A DNA stretch of 64,000 nt from Chloroflexota bacterium (GTDB taxonomy: Bacteria > Chloroflexota > Limnocylindria > Limnocylindrales > CSP1-4): NCBI GenBank assembly GCA_021786265.1, contig JAJYNP010000084.1, positions 15,857 to 79,856 of the forward strand, read 5' to 3'. The position numbers were made by a program, and so were the translations under genes. Below the pieces are notes generated by a model. It ran no database searches and had not been told where the DNA came from. It saw only the letters and a list, made by a program, of their open reading frames with translations. Below are positions 1 through 8,863 of the stretch, in pieces. The stretch's first letter is position 1. Every line of letters begins with the position of its first letter.

Positions 1-801
1 GCCGCCGCCGCGGGCGTCACGATGATCAGCTACGACCGTGCCACCTTCCAGGGCACCAACACCTACTACGTCAGCTTCGACAACGTGCAGGTCGGCAAGC
101 TGATCGGCAAGGGCTTCATGCAGTGCATCACCGACTGGGGCGTCAAGAATCCCCAGGTCTTCCAGCTGAACGGTGGCCAGGACACCGACCCGAACGCCAT
201 CTCGTTCGCCGAGGGCTACAACTCGGTGATCTGGGGCACGGCGACGGCGCTGCCGAAGCCAGGCCTCAAGAACAGTGCCGGCTACACCCTCGTCGGCAAC
301 CAGATCGCCCCCGGATGGGACAACGCCAAGGGCCAGGCCATCTTCCAGCAGGCCTACACCGCGAACAAGGCGATCAACGCCACGGTTGAGGCCAACGACG
401 GCCTTGCCCAGTCGGTGATCACCGTCCTCAAGGCCGCCGGCGTGCCGGCCAAGAAGATCCCGACGACCGGACAGGACGCGACGCTCCAGGGCATGGAGTC
501 GATCCTCCAGGGCTACCAGTGCGGCTCGGTCTACAAGCCGATCTACCTCGAGGCTCAGGCGGCCGTCGCCCTGGCCACGATCCTTCGCGCCGGTCAGACC
601 CCGCCGTCGGCCCTCGTGAACGGCACCACGACCGATCCGAAGAACCCGGCCACGACTGAGCCGGCCATTCTTCTGACCCCGTACTGGGTCAACGCCGCCA
701 ACATGGCATCCACGGTGATCCAGGACAAGTTCGTTTCTGCCACCGATCTGTGCGCGGCGGTCGGTGCCAGCGTGTGCTCTGCCAACAAGATCACACCCTG
801 A
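1..801 (+). CDS. xylF: XylF-type sugar-binding protein, 5' end outside window
   Basis: C-terminal part of an extracytoplasmic D-xylose/pentose-binding protein that delivers sugar to the ABC transporter encoded just downstream. The frame is open from base 1, so the signal peptide and N-lobe lie outside the window and the ATG at 22 is internal. YDR, then YYVSFDN and VGKLIGKG, match the ligand-binding and hinge region of XylF/RbsB-like (type I) binding proteins, and TGQDATLQGMESILQGYQ matches the C-lobe. XylF proteins are usually 330-370 residues, so about 100 residues are missing. The xylG-like and xylH genes on the same strand support the role. The exact sugar (xylose, ribose, other) cannot be read from sequence. 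Confidence 0.88.
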   Translation, partial: AAAAGVTMISYDRATFQGTNTYYVSFDNVQVGKLIGKGFMQCITDWGVKNPQVFQLNGGQDTDPNAISFAEGYNSVIWGTATALPKPGLKNSAGYTLVGNQIAPGWDNAKGQAIFQQAYTANKAINATVEANDGLAQSVITVLKAAGVPAKKIPTTGQDATLQGMESILQGYQCGSVYKPIYLEAQAAVALATILRAGQTPPSALVNGTTTDPKNPATTEPAILLTPYWVNAANMASTVIQDKFVSATDLCAAVGASVCSANKITP

Positions 802-846
802 GGACGTAGTCGCAGTCAGATAGCGCTGGAGTACCAGCGGACATCG

Positions 847-881
847 CCATGTCGCACCCGCAGCACGCGGGTGCGACATGG
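847..881 (+). terminator. 15-bp perfect hairpin between xylF and xylG
   Basis: Bases 847-861 and 867-881 are a perfect 15-bp inverted repeat around the 5-base loop AGCAC. No T-tract follows, so it is not a canonical intrinsic terminator. Strong hairpins after the binding-protein gene of ABC operons commonly cause partial termination or protect the 3' end of the first message, so that the binding protein is made in excess. That role is inferred here from position. Confidence 0.6.
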
Positions 882-1033
882 TCGTTGTTGGAGCCGCTGC
901 ACGAGCGCACATGGGAGTTCATGGTGACGTCGAGCGGACGGCCAGTCGGGCCGGCCCGCTGGAGACGCGGAGCGAAGCACAGGATGAGCGACGTGGACGC
1001 GCCCAGCCGCCCGAGAGCCCGGAGGACGAAGCG

Positions 1034-1891
1034 ATGGACATGACGACTCGTGCAGGCGGGCCCGTTGGAGGTGCCCCGGGCCCCGGGGGGCGGGTGCTCG
1101 CGGGTTCGCCGGCTGAGACCGAGCCCCTGCTCAGGCTGCGGGGCATCAGCAAGCACTTCGGTGCGGTCCAGGCGCTGTTCGATGTCGACCTGGATCTTCC
1201 GGCGGGAGAGGTGACCGCGCTGTGCGGCGACAACGGTGCAGGCAAGTCGGTGCTGACCAAGACCATTGCCGGCATCCACCAGCCGGACCGAGGAGAGATG
1301 TACTGGGAGGGCCGGCTCGTCCACATCCACAGCCCGAAGGACTCCGCCTCCCTCGGCATCGAGACCGTGTACCAGGACCTCGCCCTCGCCGACAACCTGG
1401 ACATCGTGCAGAACATGTTCCTGGGTCGCGAGAGGATGAACCGGATCTTCCTCAACGAGGACTCCATGGAGCGGGCGGCGGCGGAGACCCTGGCCAGCCT
1501 GCACGTGACCACGGTCCGCTCGATCCGCCAGCCGGTGGCCACCCTGTCCGGCGGCCAGCGCCAGGCCGTGGCCGTCGCCAAGGCGGTCATGTGGAATTCC
1601 AAGCTGGTGATGCTCGACGAGCCGACGGCGGCGCTCGGCGTGGCGCAGACCCGGATGGTGCTCGACCTGGTCAAACGGCTCAAGGACCACGGCCTCGCGG
1701 TCATGGTCATCTCTCACAACCTGAACGACGTCTTCGAGGTCGCCGACCGGGTGGCCGTTCTTCACCTCGGCCGCATGGTCGCCCAGGACCGGCTCTCGGC
1801 CTTCGACCGGGAGAGCGTGGTCGACTTCATGACCTCCGGCCGGTCGACCCGCCAGGCGGTCGCATCCGGCTCCAACCTGGGGAGGAACTGA
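1034..1891 (+). CDS. Sugar ABC transporter ATP-binding protein (single-domain XylG-like)
   Basis: ATPase energising pentose import with the XylH-like permease. The Walker A motif GDNGAGKS lies near residue 65, the signature LSGGQRQ near 171 and Walker B LVMLDEPTAAL near 190, followed by the H-loop VISHN. Canonical XylG/RbsA has two ABC domains and about 500 residues; this protein has one domain and 285 residues, so it must act as a homodimer, as in the short ATPases often paired with XylH/FrcB-type permeases. The ATG at 1034 is preceded by GGAGG with good spacing; the same frame is open further upstream, but that part is low-complexity and lacks a ribosome site. The next gene follows after three bases. 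Confidence 0.9.
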   Translation: MDMTTRAGGPVGGAPGPGGRVLAGSPAETEPLLRLRGISKHFGAVQALFDVDLDLPAGEVTALCGDNGAGKSVLTKTIAGIHQPDRGEMYWEGRLVHIHSPKDSASLGIETVYQDLALADNLDIVQNMFLGRERMNRIFLNEDSMERAAAETLASLHVTTVRSIRQPVATLSGGQRQAVAVAKAVMWNSKLVMLDEPTAALGVAQTRMVLDLVKRLKDHGLAVMVISHNLNDVFEVADRVAVLHLGRMVAQDRLSAFDRESVVDFMTSGRSTRQAVASGSNLGRN

Positions 1892-1894
1892 GCA

Positions 1895-3250
1895 GTGGCT
1901 GGGGTCGAGCACGAAGGCGCGGGCGCGACGCCTCCCGGCGACATTCCGACCGAGGCGGAAGCTGCGCCGGACCTCACCGCCGCGGCAGTCGAGGTCATCC
2001 CACCGGAGATCGTCGCCCAGTCGCTGGCGCAGTACCTGCGGGCGTGGTTCACCCGGGTGAAGGGCGGCGACGCCGGCGTGCTGCCCGTCGTGGGCGCCCT
2101 GGTCGCCGTCACGGTTGTCTTCCAGGTCGTCAGCCCGAACCACATCTACCTCTCGCCGGGCAACCTCGTCAACCTGTTCGACCAGAGCGCGGTGTTCATC
2201 GTGCTGGGGATGGGCGAGATCTTCGTCCTGCTGCTGGGTGAGATCGACCTGTCGATCGGCTATGTCGCGGCGATCGGCGGGATCCTTGCTGGCGAGTTCG
2301 TGCAGCCGGACATCAACTGGCCGTGGTGGGCGGCGATCACCGCGGCGCTGCTCGCGTGCGCCGGGATCGGGGCCCTCCACGGGATCATCATCACCCGGTT
2401 GCGGTTGCCGTCGTTCGTGGTCACGCTGGCCGGCAACCTGTTCTGGTTCGGGGTCATGATCATCATCCTCGGCCCCGCCGGTGGCGTGGCGATCACCAGC
2501 ACGATTCAATCCAACCAGCAGGTCCTGTCCGGCATCGTGTACTCGTACATCGATCCGGTCGTCAGCTGGATCGGGCTGGTGGCGATCGTCGCGCTGCTCG
2601 GCGCGACGATGTGGCTGCGCGACACCGGCCGGCGGCGCAGCGGCCTGGTGGCCCCTCCGGTGGGCCTGACCCTCGCCAAGATCGCCTTCATCGCCGTGGC
2701 CGGGATCGCCGTCGTGGCCATCTGCAACATCAACCGGGGCCAGTACCTGCCGATCATCGGGGTGCCGTGGGTGGTGCCACTCGTCCTCGTCGTGCTCGGG
2801 GCTTCGATGGTCCTGTTCGAACGGACCCAGTTCGGGCGCCACATGTATGCAGTCGGCGGCAACCCCGAGGCGGCCCGACGGGCGGGCGTCGGGGTGACCG
2901 CAATCCGCACGTGGGCCTTCGTCCTCTGCTCGTTCACCGCCGGGATAGCCGGCATCATCTATTGCTCCCAACTGGGCGGCATCACCACCAATATCAACGG
3001 CGGTCAGTACGTGCTCTACGCTGTGGCCGCCGCGGTCATCGGCGGCACCAGCCTCATCGGCGGGCGCGGCAGGGCAATCCACGGTCTTCTCGGTGGGCTC
3101 GTCATCGGGGCCATCTACAACGGGCTGTACCTGCTCGGGCTCCAGATCCAGTGGCAACTGATCGCCACGGGACTCGTGCTGCTTGCCGCAGTGACCATCG
3201 ATGCGCTGTCCCGGCGAGGGGCCACCGGCGGGAGCCTGGTCCGAGTCTGA
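1895..3250 (+). CDS. xylH: Sugar ABC transporter permease, XylH family
   Basis: Inner-membrane permease of the pentose importer. A GTG start is chosen at 1895 because GGAGG sits nine bases upstream and the previous gene ends at 1891. After a hydrophilic N-terminus of about 55 residues there are roughly ten to twelve hydrophobic segments. GEIDLSIGYVAAIGGILAGE and GGNPEAARRAGV are typical of the BPD_transp_2 (RbsC/XylH) family, and the late GGTSLIGGRGRAIHG is the family's conserved cytoplasmic loop. The length of 451 residues is above RbsC (about 320) and near XylH (about 390-430). Confidence 0.9.
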   Translation: MAGVEHEGAGATPPGDIPTEAEAAPDLTAAAVEVIPPEIVAQSLAQYLRAWFTRVKGGDAGVLPVVGALVAVTVVFQVVSPNHIYLSPGNLVNLFDQSAVFIVLGMGEIFVLLLGEIDLSIGYVAAIGGILAGEFVQPDINWPWWAAITAALLACAGIGALHGIIITRLRLPSFVVTLAGNLFWFGVMIIILGPAGGVAITSTIQSNQQVLSGIVYSYIDPVVSWIGLVAIVALLGATMWLRDTGRRRSGLVAPPVGLTLAKIAFIAVAGIAVVAICNINRGQYLPIIGVPWVVPLVLVVLGASMVLFERTQFGRHMYAVGGNPEAARRAGVGVTAIRTWAFVLCSFTAGIAGIIYCSQLGGITTNINGGQYVLYAVAAAVIGGTSLIGGRGRAIHGLLGGLVIGAIYNGLYLLGLQIQWQLIATGLVLLAAVTIDALSRRGATGGSLVRV

Positions 3251-3354
3251 CCGGGATCCGTGGCCTCGACCACCTGAGCGCGCCCGGCCGGCCGTCGGTT
3301 CATGCGGCGACCGGCCGGCTGACCACCTGGGGCAGGCGGACACGCTGCACCACT

Positions 3355-3382
3355 ATGCGCAGATCTGTATAATCATGCGCCC
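3355..3382 (+). promoter_or_regulatory. Leaderless promoter of argC with paired ATGCGC repeats
   Basis: A perfect TATAAT lies at 3368-3373, nine bases before the argC ATG at 3383. Transcription should therefore start at or just before the A of the ATG, giving a leaderless message; no Shine-Dalgarno sequence is present. ATGCGC occurs at 3355-3360 and again at 3375-3380, exactly 20 bases apart and flanking the -10 box, an arrangement that could serve a repressor such as the ArgR encoded downstream. The -35 region is not recognisable. Confidence 0.6.
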
Positions 3383-4558
3383 ATGGCCACTCATACCGAT
3401 CTCTCCGGCGCGAGCACTGCCACGTCTCATCCCGTCTCGCGGGCCCCGCTCGCGCGGCGGCCCGGATCCGGCGCGCCCGCCCGGCCGATCCGCGTCGGCA
3501 TCCTCGGCGCCACCGGGTACGTCGGCGCGGAGCTGGTCCGGCTGCTGGAACGCCACCCGGCGGTCCGCATCGTGGCGCTCGCGGCGCGAAACCGGGACGG
3601 CGTGCCGGTCGGCGAGGCGTTCGCGCACCTGGCCGAAACCGGCCACCGCATCGACCCGGCGCTCCCGGACGAGTCGCAGCTCGACGCGGTCATGCTCGCG
3701 CTGCCGCACGGCCAGGCGGCCACCATCGCGCCCGGGCTCGCGTCGAGCGGGCTGCTCGTGGTCGACCTGGGCGCGGACTTCCGCCTCGCCGACCCGGCGG
3801 ACTACCGGGAGTTCTACGCACTCGATCACCCGGCGCCCGAGCTGCTCCCCGGCGGCCCGGGGCGCCCGGCGTCCGCCGACCGCGCCGCGCTCCCGGCGGC
3901 GGTGTACGGGCTCCCCGAGATCCACCGCGACCAGATCCGGGACGCACGGCTGATCGCCTCGCCGGGCTGCTATCCCACCACCGCGATCCTCGCCCTGGCG
4001 CCGCTGGCGCGCGCCGGCCTGATCGCGGACGTCGTGGTCGACGCCAAGAGCGGGGTGAGCGGCGCGGGCCGCGAGCCGAAGCTCGAGACGCACTTCTCGG
4101 AGGCGAACGAGTCGGTGCGGGCGTACGGGCTGGGCGGCCACCGCCACCTCCCGGAGATCCGCGGCGAGCTCGCCGCGCTGGGCGCGTCGGCCGGGTCGAT
4201 GGCGGGCCTGGTCTTCACGCCCCACCTGGTGCCCATGACCCGCGGGCTCCTTGCCACCTGCTACGTGCGGCCGTCGCGGCCGGTGACGCAGGGGGAGCTC
4301 GACGCTCTCTACGCCGGGATGTACGGCGACGAGCCGTTCGTGCAGGTCGCGCCCTCGCCGCCCTCGACGAAGACCGTGACCGGCAGCAACCTGTGCCGCG
4401 TGCACGTCCGGCTCGACACCCGGAGCGGCCGGATCCTGGCGATCGCCGTCACGGACAACCTCGTGAAGGGCGCCGCCGGGCAGGCGGTGCAGTCGCTCAA
4501 CATCGCGAGCGGCCTGCCCGAGACGACCGGGCTCGAGCAGCTCCCCCTCTACCCATGA
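3383..4558 (+). CDS. argC: N-acetyl-gamma-glutamyl-phosphate reductase
   Basis: Third step of arginine biosynthesis: NADPH-dependent reduction of N-acetylglutamyl phosphate to the semialdehyde. The Rossmann motif GILGATGYVGAEL begins near residue 38, after a Pro/Arg-rich 35-residue extension that is not part of the usual enzyme. The catalytic Cys is in SPGCYPTT (about residue 195), followed by DAKSGVSGAGREPK, and the conserved HRHLPEI is present. Length 391 versus a usual 340-350 is explained by the N-terminal extension and a Gly/Pro-rich insertion before the active site. It is first in argCJBR(G), and its stop overlaps argJ by ATGA. Confidence 0.96.
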   Translation: MATHTDLSGASTATSHPVSRAPLARRPGSGAPARPIRVGILGATGYVGAELVRLLERHPAVRIVALAARNRDGVPVGEAFAHLAETGHRIDPALPDESQLDAVMLALPHGQAATIAPGLASSGLLVVDLGADFRLADPADYREFYALDHPAPELLPGGPGRPASADRAALPAAVYGLPEIHRDQIRDARLIASPGCYPTTAILALAPLARAGLIADVVVDAKSGVSGAGREPKLETHFSEANESVRAYGLGGHRHLPEIRGELAALGASAGSMAGLVFTPHLVPMTRGLLATCYVRPSRPVTQGELDALYAGMYGDEPFVQVAPSPPSTKTVTGSNLCRVHVRLDTRSGRILAIAVTDNLVKGAAGQAVQSLNIASGLPETTGLEQLPLYP

Positions 4559-5988
4559 GCCCCGAGGCGATCGGCACGCCGAGTGCCGCGGCCGCTCCCC
4601 CGCTCGATGCGTCGGCACTGGCGTGGCTCGCCGTCGAGGCCGCCCGCATCCCGGTGGAGATGCGGCCGCGGATGCCCGCCGGCTTCGCGGCCGGGGCGCT
4701 CGCGGCCGGGATCAAGCCGAGCGGCCGGCCGGACCTCGCCGTGATCGCCGTGACCACACCCGGCCCGGCGTCGGCGGCCGCCCTGTTCACCCGCAACCGC
4801 GTCCAGGCGGCGCCGGTGCGCCTGAGCCGGGCCCATCTTGCCGCGACCGGCGCCCGGACCGACGGGCACACAGGCGGCGCCGGGGGACCACAGAGGGAGG
4901 ACGGCTCGATCTCGTCGCGTCAGGGCGAGTGGACGCCGCCACACGGCCACGCCCGGGCGGTCGTCGTCACGGCGGGCTCGGCCAATGCCGCCACGGGACC
5001 CGCGGGCGACGCCGACCAGGCGGAGATCGCCCGCCTGCTTGCAGCCGCCGCGGGGTGCGCGCCGGAGGAGACGCTCCTCGCATCGACCGGGCTGATCGGG
5101 ACGCGGCTGCCGGTGGACGCGGTGGCCTCCGGGATCGCGGCGCTGGTCCCTGCCGGGCTTGCCGGGGACGAAGCGTCCCTTGCCGCCGTCGCCACGGCGA
5201 TGATGACCACCGACACGCGGCTCAAGGCGGCCACGGTGAGCCTGGAGCTGCCAGCCCCCGGGGGCGCCCGCCAGGTCCGCGTCACGGGGGTGGTCAAGGG
5301 CGTCGGCATGATCCATCCCGGCATGGCGACCATGATCGCGCTGGTCCTGACCGACGTGCCGGTCGCTCCCGCGACGCTCGCGGGCCTGCTGCGCCCCGCG
5401 GTTGCGCTCTCGTTCGACCAGCTCACCGTGGACGGCGACACCTCCACCAACGACACCGTCTTCGTGCTGGCCTCGGGCGCCGCGGGCACGCACGAGGTGG
5501 CGCCGGGGACGGCCGAGGCAGATCGCCTCGGCTCCGCCCTCGCGGCCGTGTGCCGGTCGCTCGCCCGCCAGCAGGCCGCCGACGGCGAGGGCGCGACATG
5601 CCTGCTCACCTGCCGCGTGGCCGGCGCGGCGGATCTCGCCGATGCGCGCGCCGTCTCGCGCGCGGTCGTCGGCAGCAGCCTCCTGAAAGCGGCGGTGCAC
5701 GGGCGCGACCCGAACTGGGGCCGCGTGGCGGCGGCGGCCGGCGCCGCGCACCGTCCGGACGGCGCACCGGTGTCGCTCGCGATGGAATCGCTCCACATCG
5801 CGCTCTGCGGCACGCCGGTCTTCGCCGGCGCCCCGCTCCCGTTCGATGCGGCCGCGGTCAGCGCCGCGATGGCCGCGCCGGAGGTCGTGATCGACGTGGA
5901 CCTGGGGCTTGGCGCGGCGACGGCCGAGGCGTGGGGGTGCGACCTGACCGAGGCGTACGTCCGCGAGAACGCGGAGTACTCGACGTGA
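4555..5988 (+). CDS. argJ: Glutamate N-acetyltransferase (ornithine acetyltransferase)
   Basis: Transfers acetyl from N-acetylornithine to glutamate, recycling the acetyl group in the cyclic arginine pathway; bifunctional forms also use acetyl-CoA. The precursor self-cleaves before a Thr nucleophile, visible in KGVGMIHPGMATMIALVLTD (about residue 260). The DGDTSTNDT and GRDPNWGR motifs of the family are present. The ATG at 4555 overlaps the argC stop. At 477 residues it is longer than usual (about 400): residues about 103-135 are a Gly/Arg/Ser-rich insertion between the conserved RLSRAHL and AVVVTAGSANAATG stretches. It is followed by argB with a GTGA overlap. A separate ArgA-like gene is also present, so this enzyme may only recycle. 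Confidence 0.95.
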   Translation: MSPEAIGTPSAAAAPPLDASALAWLAVEAARIPVEMRPRMPAGFAAGALAAGIKPSGRPDLAVIAVTTPGPASAAALFTRNRVQAAPVRLSRAHLAATGARTDGHTGGAGGPQREDGSISSRQGEWTPPHGHARAVVVTAGSANAATGPAGDADQAEIARLLAAAAGCAPEETLLASTGLIGTRLPVDAVASGIAALVPAGLAGDEASLAAVATAMMTTDTRLKAATVSLELPAPGGARQVRVTGVVKGVGMIHPGMATMIALVLTDVPVAPATLAGLLRPAVALSFDQLTVDGDTSTNDTVFVLASGAAGTHEVAPGTAEADRLGSALAAVCRSLARQQAADGEGATCLLTCRVAGAADLADARAVSRAVVGSSLLKAAVHGRDPNWGRVAAAAGAAHRPDGAPVSLAMESLHIALCGTPVFAGAPLPFDAAAVSAAMAAPEVVIDVDLGLGAATAEAWGCDLTEAYVRENAEYST

Positions 5989-6896
5989 CGGGCCGGTCCG
6001 GCAGGGCAAGCGCTGCCCAGGCGGGCGCACGGAGGGCGCGGAGGGCGCGGAGGGCGCCGGGCGCGCGCGGGGACGCGCAGGGGAGGCCGGGCGCGCAGGC
6101 CGTGCAGGGCGTGCCGGGCGCGCCCGACATCGCCGGGCTCGTCGTGGTGAAGCTGGGCGGCACGACGATCGCCGGGCAGGAGCACGTCCTGGACCAGCTC
6201 GCCGAGCTGGCCCGCACCCGACCCCTCGTCGTGGTGCACGGGGGTGGCGCCCGCGTCACGTCGTGGCTCGAGCGGCTCGGCGTGCCGACGCGCTTCGAGG
6301 ACGGCCTGAGGGTCACGGATGAGGCCTCGCTCGAGGTGACGGCCGCCGTGCTGCGCGGCGCCCTGAACGTGGAGCTGGTGGCCGCCCTCCGCGCCCGTGG
6401 ATGCGACGCCGCCGGGCTCTCCGGTGTCGACGGTGGGCTCCTGGCCGGCCACCGCGTGCCCGGTAAGGGGCTCGTCGCGACCGTCGCCGGCGTCCGCGCC
6501 GGGCTTCTCGAGACGCTCCTCGCCGCCGGGCACGTGCCGGTGATCGCGCCGCTGGCGCTCGACGAGCAGGGCGCCGTGTGCAACGTGAACGCCGACGACG
6601 CCGCCGCCGGGCTCGCCCGCGGGCTGGGTGCCGCGCGCCTGGTGCTGCTCACGGACGTCGACGGGGTCCGCGGCGCCGACGGCGCCCGCATCCCCCGGAT
6701 CGGGGCCGACCAGGCCGAACGACTGATCGCCGACGGGGTCATCGGGGGCGGCATGATCCCCAAGGTCCGCGCCGCGCTCAGCGGAATCTCGGCCGTCCCC
6801 GGGGCGGCGGCGATCATCGCCGACGGGTCGGGCCCCGACGTCGTGCGACGCGCCCTCGAGGACACCGACCTCGGGACGCGGATCGTGGCGGCGTGA
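5985..6896 (+). CDS. argB: Acetylglutamate kinase
   Basis: Phosphorylates N-acetylglutamate, the usual feedback-controlled step of arginine synthesis. VVVKLGGTTI near residue 50 is the ATP-binding glycine loop, VVHGGGARV binds substrate, VCNVNADDAAAGLA and LLTDVDGVRG follow, and GGGMIPKVRAAL is the conserved C-terminal motif. The GTG at 5985 overlaps the argJ stop, but the first 45 residues are an Arg/Ala/Gly-rich run encoded by a GGAGGGCGC-type repeat. In-frame GTG codons at 6102 and 6111, with GGGAGG upstream, are plausible real starts giving an enzyme of normal size. The argR gene follows after ten bases. Confidence 0.92.
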   Translation: MTGRSGRASAAQAGARRARRARRAPGARGDAQGRPGAQAVQGVPGAPDIAGLVVVKLGGTTIAGQEHVLDQLAELARTRPLVVVHGGGARVTSWLERLGVPTRFEDGLRVTDEASLEVTAAVLRGALNVELVAALRARGCDAAGLSGVDGGLLAGHRVPGKGLVATVAGVRAGLLETLLAAGHVPVIAPLALDEQGAVCNVNADDAAAGLARGLGAARLVLLTDVDGVRGADGARIPRIGADQAERLIADGVIGGGMIPKVRAALSGISAVPGAAAIIADGSGPDVVRRALEDTDLGTRIVAA

Positions 6897-6906
6897 GGAG
6901 GCAGCC

Positions 6907-7419
6907 ATGTCGGTGTTGAGCCCGGCCGCCAAGCGCGTCCGGCAGCGGCTGATCCTCGAGCTGATCGCCCTGGTCCCCGTGCACAGCCAGGAGGAGCTGG
7001 TCGAGCTGCTCGCCGCACGCGGGTTCATGGTGACGCAGGCGACCGTCTCGCGCGACGTCGCCGAGCTCGGGCTGGTCAAGGCGCCGCGCGCCTCCGCCCA
7101 CGTGTACGTCGCTCCCGAGGCGCTGGGCCGGGAGGCGCTCGGCCGCGACCTCGTGGCGGCCGACGATCGCCTGGCCCGGGTGCTCGAGTCGGGCCCGGTG
7201 ACCGTGGGCCGCAGCGGGCTCATCCTCGTCCTCCGCGGCGAGGTGGGCAGCGCGCAGGCGCTCGCGCGCGCCATCGACGAGTCGAGCCTGCAGGAGCAGG
7301 AGGGCACGCTCGCGGGCGACGACACCGTCCTCGTGCTGTTCGCCGACGACGAGCGGCTGGAGCGCTGGCGCGGCCGCTTCCGTCGCCTGCAGGGCCTTCC
7401 GCCGGAGTCGTCCGGCTAG
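6907..7419 (+). CDS. argR: Arginine repressor
   Basis: Arginine-sensing transcription factor of the ArgR/AhrC family, which binds ARG boxes as a hexamer. The N-terminal winged helix is seen at residues 10-70 (HSQEELVELLAARGFMVTQA, then TVSRDVAELGLVK), and the C-terminal oligomerisation/arginine domain contains the GDDTVLVLF that replaces the common GTIAGDDTILVI. A ribosome site GAGGAGG stands six bases before the ATG. It lies inside the arginine cluster and presumably controls the argC promoter and argG. The length of 170 is within the family range of 150-170. Confidence 0.93.
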   Translation: MSVLSPAAKRVRQRLILELIALVPVHSQEELVELLAARGFMVTQATVSRDVAELGLVKAPRASAHVYVAPEALGREALGRDLVAADDRLARVLESGPVTVGRSGLILVLRGEVGSAQALARAIDESSLQEQEGTLAGDDTVLVLFADDERLERWRGRFRRLQGLPPESSG

Positions 7420-7525
7420 GGGTCCTGCGCCCTCCTCCGGCGGGGCGGCCGTTCCGCCTCCGGTCGGCCCGGCGCCGCCGCGTTGCCACGAAGCACCGTG
7501 TCCGTCATCACTCAAGGAGCATCCC

Positions 7526-8791
7526 ATGCGCAAGGTCATCCTCGCCTACTCCGGCGGTCTCGACACCTCGGTCGCCGTCGCCTGGCTCCGGGAGACGATG
7601 GACGCCGACGTCGTCACCCTCACCGTCGACGTCGGCGGCGGCTCGCTCCGGGAGGGCGTGCAGCGCCGTGCCATCAGCGCCGGCGCGTCCCGGGCGTACG
7701 TGCTCGACGCCCGCGAGCGGTTCGTGGTCGACTACTGCTTCCCCTCGATGCAGGCGAACGCGCTCTACCAGGGCGTCTATCCGCTGGCCACCGCCCTGGC
7801 ACGGCCGCTGATCGCCCAGCTCCTGGTCGAGGTCGCCCAGCGGGAGGGCGCCGACGCGGTCGCCCACGGCTGCACCGGCAAGGGGAACGACCAGGTCCGC
7901 TTCGACGTGGCCGTCCACGCCCTCGATCCATCCCTCGAGGTGATCGCTCCGATGCGGATCGGCATGGGGCTCTCGCGCGACCAGGAGATCGAGTACGCGC
8001 AGGCCCGGGGGATCGAGGTCCCGATCACGAAGGCGTCGCCCTACTCGATCGATCAGAACATCTGGGGACGCTCGATCGAGACGGGCGTCCTGGAGGACCC
8101 CTGGACGGCGCCGCCGGCCGACGTCTACGCCTGGACCGTCGACCCGGGGAAGGCGCCGGCGGTTCCGGCCGAGGTCACCATCGGCTTCGAGGGCGGCATC
8201 CCGGTGAGCCTGGATGGCGTTCGGCTGTCGCCGGTCGAGCTGGTCGACCAGCTGGGCACGCTGGCGGGGGCGCACGGGGTCGGCCGGATCGACCACGTCG
8301 AGGATCGCCTGATCGGGATCAAGAGCCGCGAGATCTACGAATCGCCCGCCGCCGTCGCCCTGTTCGCCGCCCACCACGCGCTCGAGGGGCTCACGCTGTC
8401 GAAGGAGCAGCTGCGCTTCAACCGGCTGGTGAGCGACGAGCTGGCGCAGGCCACCTACGACGGGCTCTGGTTCAACGCGCTCCACCGCGACCTGCGCGAC
8501 TACGTGCGGTCCTCCCAGCGGGTCGTGACCGGCGAGGTCCGGCTGCGGCTCGACCACGGGTCCCTCGCGGTCGTCGGCCGGCGCAGCGACCTGTCGCTGT
8601 ACGACCGGGCGCTCGCCACCTACGAGGCGGATGACGCGTTCGACCACGCGAGCGCCGTCGGCTTCATCAAGATCTTCGGGCTTCCGCTCCGGACCGAGGC
8701 GGCGCGCCAGGGCAGCGCCTGGGCCTGGACCCAGCCGCTGGCGGACAAGCTGCCCGCGAGCGTGGTCTCGGCCGAGGGTGCCCGCCCGTAG
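7526..8791 (+). CDS. argG: Argininosuccinate synthase
   Basis: ATP-dependent condensation of citrulline with aspartate. AYSGGLDTSVA at residues 7-17 is the PP-loop ATP-binding motif; AHGCTGKGNDQVRF and YSIDQNIWGRSIE are the signature segments of the enzyme. AAGGAG precedes the ATG by seven bases. The 106 bases before it hold a GC-rich stretch but no clear promoter, so read-through from argR is possible. The usual partner argH is not next to it but 18 kb downstream on the other strand. Confidence 0.96.
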   Translation: MRKVILAYSGGLDTSVAVAWLRETMDADVVTLTVDVGGGSLREGVQRRAISAGASRAYVLDARERFVVDYCFPSMQANALYQGVYPLATALARPLIAQLLVEVAQREGADAVAHGCTGKGNDQVRFDVAVHALDPSLEVIAPMRIGMGLSRDQEIEYAQARGIEVPITKASPYSIDQNIWGRSIETGVLEDPWTAPPADVYAWTVDPGKAPAVPAEVTIGFEGGIPVSLDGVRLSPVELVDQLGTLAGAHGVGRIDHVEDRLIGIKSREIYESPAAVALFAAHHALEGLTLSKEQLRFNRLVSDELAQATYDGLWFNALHRDLRDYVRSSQRVVTGEVRLRLDHGSLAVVGRRSDLSLYDRALATYEADDAFDHASAVGFIKIFGLPLRTEAARQGSAWAWTQPLADKLPASVVSAEGARP

Positions 8792-8863
8792 CCGTGTGCC
8801 GGCTGCCACCACGACACCGGGCCACCGGCGTCATCCGGCGCGAGGCCTCATGATGAGCGGCCC

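Noticed and set aside
3283..3322. CCGGCCGG-rich dyad after xylH as a terminator
   Set aside because: The arms do not pair over more than about six to eight contiguous bases and no T-tract follows; too weak to list.
791..3343. An 850-codon open frame on the minus strand opposite xylG and xylH
   Set aside because: Composition is Asp/Gly/His/Arg-rich without any fold pattern, and it mirrors two strongly supported plus-strand genes; a GC-rich antisense artefact.
4623..5984. N-terminal 450-codon extension of the argB frame through argJ
   Set aside because: Only the last 300 codons match acetylglutamate kinase; the rest is an Arg/Gly-rich shadow of argJ.
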